A DNA stretch of 64,000 bases, taken from Spirulina subsalsa PCC 9445 (GTDB taxonomy: Bacteria; Cyanobacteriota; Cyanobacteriia; Cyanobacteriales; Spirulinaceae). The notes under the pieces were generated by a model. It ran no database searches. It saw nothing but the letters and a program-made list of their open reading frames with translations, and had not been told where the DNA came from. Below, in pieces: positions 61,274 to 64,000 of this stretch (its first letter is position 1; each line of letters starts with the position of its first letter). The DNA is taken from assembly GCF_000314005.1 (NCBI RefSeq), contig NZ_JH980292.1, positions 4,666,598-4,730,597 of the forward strand, in the 5' to 3' direction. Made by a program: the position numbers and the translations under genes.

Positions 61274-63520
61274 TTAGGGTTGCATCTGATGATAAAGGTC
61301 TTGCAAAATTTGGCTAACGTTAGGGGGTTTCGATGTAAATTGGATGTAAAATTTACCCGGTTCTGAATCTTTTTCTAACACTTTGGCATAGACATCTTCA
61401 CTCAGCACAGGAAAGCGGGGAGAAGCCAAAAAGTTTAACTTGATGTTGGTTAGGGGGAGGGGGGCGGTGTGGGCATCCATATTATAGGTAATTTCTCCAC
61501 GATTTTTAGACAGTTGGCTTAAGTGACCCTTAAAGTCGGCTTGTCCTACATCTTTACCGGAAACAATGGCATATTGTAGAGGCAGTGGCTCAGGGAGAAC
61601 AAACAATTCTTCTTCGTCTTGCTCTAAAAAGAGGTTGTATTCTCCTCCGATGCCGCCAATGTCGTAGATGGTGATGGGTTTTTTGACTCCTTTGGGGGAG
61701 ACTTCTTTTTGTCCGTTGATTTTGATCTCGTCTCCGGCGGCTTGGAGGGTGGTTTCTGAGACAAGAACTTGTCCGCCGATGGTGTAGCCTTCAATGCGAT
61801 AGGTGAGGTTAACCTGAGAGCCGACAACGCCGTATTTTGTGCGTTTTTCTGAGCCAATATTCCCGACGACGACTTCTCCGGTATTGATGCCAATCCCCAT
61901 TTCCAGCAGGGGTAAGCCCCATTCTTCCATTTTCTCGTTAACGGGAGTCATGGCTTGCTGCATGGCGATCGCACAAGCAATGGCTCGACGGGGATCATCC
62001 TCCCGTACCGTCGGCGCACCAAATAACACCAGAATCCCATCCCCCATAAATTCATCAATAGTGCCTTGATAAGCCGTGATGGTGTCGGCCATGTATCCCA
62101 GATAGAAATTGAGGATTTTGACCACTTCTTCCGGGGGAAGGCGTTCCGATAGAGCCGTAAAACCCCGTAAATCCGAGGTGAGGATGGTAATTTTCCGCCG
62201 TTCTCCCCCCATTTTCAGCCCTTCGGGGTTTTCCAAGAGGGTGGCCACCACTTCCGCCGTCAGATAACGCCCGAAGGTTTTGCGGATATCTCCGGCACTG
62301 CGGGCAATATAGGTCGTAATGGCGGCGGTACTGCCCAAAAAGGCGAGGAAAGGAGGAACAACAGGAATCCACCAGCCATAGAGGAGAGCAACGTAGGAAC
62401 TTCCTACCAAGACTAAACCTAAGCCGAGGAGAACCGCTATCCGTTGTAGGGTAAAAGTTTGAGTTCCCCCAGTATGACGCATTAACCAGGTGCTGGTAGA
62501 CCCGAATAAAGCCCACAAAGCAATCCACGCCCAATCCCACGGTTCCGCCCAACTGGTGATAAAAGTGCGGCCCTCCAGAACTGTGCTGAGGATTTGGCTA
62601 ATAATATGACCATGGAGTTTCACACCGGGGATGGGAACGGGGGGAGAGAGGAGATCACTACTGTAGGGCGTGAAAAAGAAGTCTTTAGAACTTTCGCTAA
62701 CGCTGCCAATGAGAATAATGCGATCGCGTCCCCAATCCTCCGGCAGTCGATCCTGTAACACATCCCGGAAAGGCACCACCTCAAAGGGCTGGGGATGGGC
62801 GCGATAGTTCAGCACAATCTGATATCCCCCCACATCCGCCCCCACATAGCCCCCAATATTGCCCCCAATGCGTCGAAATACCCTGTCCTTAAACTTCCAG
62901 TCCCCCGTGGCCTCCTCCGCTTCCGGTGCAATGCCTTCTGCGGCGAAATATAAAGCGGCCAAATAGGTGGCAAAGGAGGGCATCGTGTTCCCCTCCTCAT
63001 CCTCTAGGGAAATCAGCGCCCGTCGGACTCGGCCATCTGGGTCTAAAACCAAATCATTAAACCCCACCCGACCCGTAGCGGCCAAAGCAGGAGGGGGAGG
63101 AACCGTTTCGCGATCGCGATCGCCCACCACCTTCTGAATCCCAATTAAATTCGGAGTCGTCTCCAACACCTCCACCAACTCCTCATAGCCCGGATTCACA
63201 GGCTGATCCCGGTAAATATCCCAACCAATCGCCCGAGGATTCTGCTCTCGTAACTTGCCAATCAACTCCGCATAGACCGCATCCGGTACAATTCCCTGAC
63301 CGATTGCCTGAATATCCCCCTCATCCAACCCCACCACCACAATCCGCTCATCCGGCGGTTCCCCCGGTCGCCAGCGCAGAAACTGGTCATACACCCCCCA
63401 CTCCCAGGCCTGCAATACTCCCACAGTCCGCAATAAAATCACCAACACCGTCACCGTAGGAGTTGCTATCCAAACACCGCGCCATTGCCAAGCCAGTTTC
63501 TTCCAATTTTTTGTCATCAT
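61274..63520 (-). CDS. CHASE2 sensor with class III nucleotidyl cyclase
   Basis: 748 residues from the ATG at 63,520. One N-terminal transmembrane helix, extracellular CHASE2 sensor (about 40-310), three transmembrane helices (325-405), cyclase domain (440-640), then a ~100-residue tail of unknown type. Metal Asp450 (TSDLRGF) and Asp494 (FMGDG), and the Asn571/Arg575 pair (VNLTYR) are present. The purine-selecting Lys is Glu490 (TIDEFMGD) and the second selector is Gly564 (KYGVVG). This is not the canonical adenylyl pattern, so it may make cGMP or another product. An upstream extension to 63,670 is translated repeat DNA. Confidence 0.88.
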   Translation of the reverse strand: MMTKNWKKLAWQWRGVWIATPTVTVLVILLRTVGVLQAWEWGVYDQFLRWRPGEPPDERIVVVGLDEGDIQAIGQGIVPDAVYAELIGKLREQNPRAIGWDIYRDQPVNPGYEELVEVLETTPNLIGIQKVVGDRDRETVPPPPALAATGRVGFNDLVLDPDGRVRRALISLEDEEGNTMPSFATYLAALYFAAEGIAPEAEEATGDWKFKDRVFRRIGGNIGGYVGADVGGYQIVLNYRAHPQPFEVVPFRDVLQDRLPEDWGRDRIILIGSVSESSKDFFFTPYSSDLLSPPVPIPGVKLHGHIISQILSTVLEGRTFITSWAEPWDWAWIALWALFGSTSTWLMRHTGGTQTFTLQRIAVLLGLGLVLVGSSYVALLYGWWIPVVPPFLAFLGSTAAITTYIARSAGDIRKTFGRYLTAEVVATLLENPEGLKMGGERRKITILTSDLRGFTALSERLPPEEVVKILNFYLGYMADTITAYQGTIDEFMGDGILVLFGAPTVREDDPRRAIACAIAMQQAMTPVNEKMEEWGLPLLEMGIGINTGEVVVGNIGSEKRTKYGVVGSQVNLTYRIEGYTIGGQVLVSETTLQAAGDEIKINGQKEVSPKGVKKPITIYDIGGIGGEYNLFLEQDEEELFVLPEPLPLQYAIVSGKDVGQADFKGHLSQLSKNRGEITYNMDAHTAPLPLTNIKLNFLASPRFPVLSEDVYAKVLEKDSEPGKFYIQFTSKPPNVSQILQDLYHQMQP

Positions 63521-63588
63521 GGGAAATTTCGGGGGAAAAGCAAAAACGACACCTAAACAAATCTTATCCGCTAGGTTGTCTCGATTTT

Positions 63589-63829
63589 TAACAAAAATGT
63601 TGCGGAATTCCCCTTCCTCGCTTGCAGGGACCGGATGGACTTGACCACTAACTCCCAAAGCGAAAACCAAGCTAAAAAGGGCTGTGTTGCAAGAGAAAAT
63701 TTGGGTCTTAGGAACTAGGACTTCTGCCTGGGGAGGGAAGATAAGACTCGCTATATTTCGGTATAGAAAGCACTTCCCATTGAATCAGGAAGCTCCACCC
63801 TCGCGCCTAGGCAGGGTGGGGTAGTTCAC
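63589..63829 (+). mobile_element. IS200/IS605-derived end element, copy 2
   Basis: Plus-strand copy of the element at 45,277-45,574, ending in the hairpin AGCTCCACCCTCGCGCCTAG with GCAGGGTGGGGTAGTTCAC at 63,829. Beyond 63,829 the two copies diverge at once, defining the end. In a TnpB-type element the bases from 63,830 on (AAGAACAAGC...) would be the guide of an omega RNA. No transposase gene. Confidence 0.5.
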
Positions 63830-63846
63830 AAGAACAAGCTGGAACC

Positions 63847-64000
63847 CTAATTTGCAAACGGAATATTAGCCAAATCCTCTAACTCCACCGCACTTAATAA
63901 ATTCGCCCACTCTTGGGCATTAAATTCCCGCAATTGAGCCGCATAAATCAGGGTTTCATTCCAGATCCCGGCTTGAGCAAAACGAGTCGCTGCACTGGCC
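63847..64000 (-). CDS. C-terminal end of a protein cut by the window edge
   Basis: The last 50 codons of a minus-strand gene, ending with TAG at 63,847. Visible sequence: SAATRFAQAGIWNETLIYAA, then QLREFNAQEWANLLSAVELE. The pattern of an AQxGxW followed by a helical tail is like the end of cyanobacterial DUF928 proteins, but this is a weak guess. The gene continues outside the window. Confidence 0.55.
   Translation of the reverse strand, partial: ASAATRFAQAGIWNETLIYAAQLREFNAQEWANLLSAVELEDLANIPFAN

Overview
This window comes from a cyanobacterium, most likely a filamentous one. The palindrome GCGATCGC (HIP1, a cyanobacterial signature) recurs throughout, including inside coding regions. Several genes are cyanobacterial or photosynthetic (Psb27, a DUF4327 and a DUF751 protein, plant-type IspH, a LexA box and an NtcA box of the cyanobacterial kinds). 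A gene pair at 2.7-4.2 kb looks like fraC-fraD, whose products build septal junctions between the cells of a filament. I see no rRNA, tRNA or CRISPR repeat array.

Layout. 0-20 kb is mostly housekeeping and signalling: SixA phosphatase, citrate synthase, fraC/fraD, a TetR regulator, a WD40 Ser/Thr kinase, a formylglycine-generating-enzyme-like protein, UvrA, two response regulators separated by a cluster of mobile-element remnants, Tex, a tandem universal stress protein, LexA with its own SOS box, and a DMT transporter. 20.5-21.0 kb is a decayed Uma2 nuclease gene. 21.1-36.2 kb is a type III CRISPR effector island, described below. 36.3-45.2 kb is housekeeping again: ispH, an SGNH hydrolase, an ammonium transporter with a distant NtcA site, a TSUP permease, rbfA coupled to a GH3 enzyme, and DUF4327. 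45.2-63.8 kb is bounded by two inverted copies of an IS200/IS605-like end sequence. It holds a CDF metal transporter, three tightly spaced TTTTCCACA (DnaA-type) boxes, a STAND NTPase, an orphan antitoxin-like gene between two copies of a 175-bp repeat, a TPR-CHAT protein, an MCP-like receptor, psb27, a GH10-like secreted protein between opposed MITE ends, small membrane and envelope proteins, an MBL hydrolase and a CHASE2-class III cyclase.

The CRISPR island is the most striking region. Gene order is csx3, csx3-AAA, CARF-HEPN (Csx2-like), PD-(D/E)xK-like nuclease, cas10 (no HD domain, GGDD intact), a Cas7-Cas5-Cas11-like fusion, a Cas7-Cas7 fusion, csx19, a Cas7 with a large insertion, a second CARF-HEPN, a broken nucleotidyltransferase with a truncated HEPN partner, and a third CARF protein (APE2256-like). 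The five core genes match the architecture of the type III-Dv effector known from Synechocystis. Here the core is wrapped by a full cyclic-oligoadenylate circuit: a predicted synthase (Cas10 GGDD), three CARF sensors of which two carry HEPN RNase motifs, and two Csx3-type ring-nuclease genes of which only the stand-alone one keeps the catalytic residues. No cas6, cas1, cas2 or array lies in the window, so crRNA must come from elsewhere. Base composition becomes AT-rich at about 22.4 kb, after the two csx3 genes, and stays so to about 35.3 kb. This suggests that the csx3 pair and the effector module have different histories.

Mobile DNA is mostly non-autonomous: a MITE family with 16-bp terminal repeats and 4-bp target duplications, including two insertions in tandem; IS200/IS605-like hairpin ends; and AGAAACCGGG-type repeats. 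No intact transposase gene is present.
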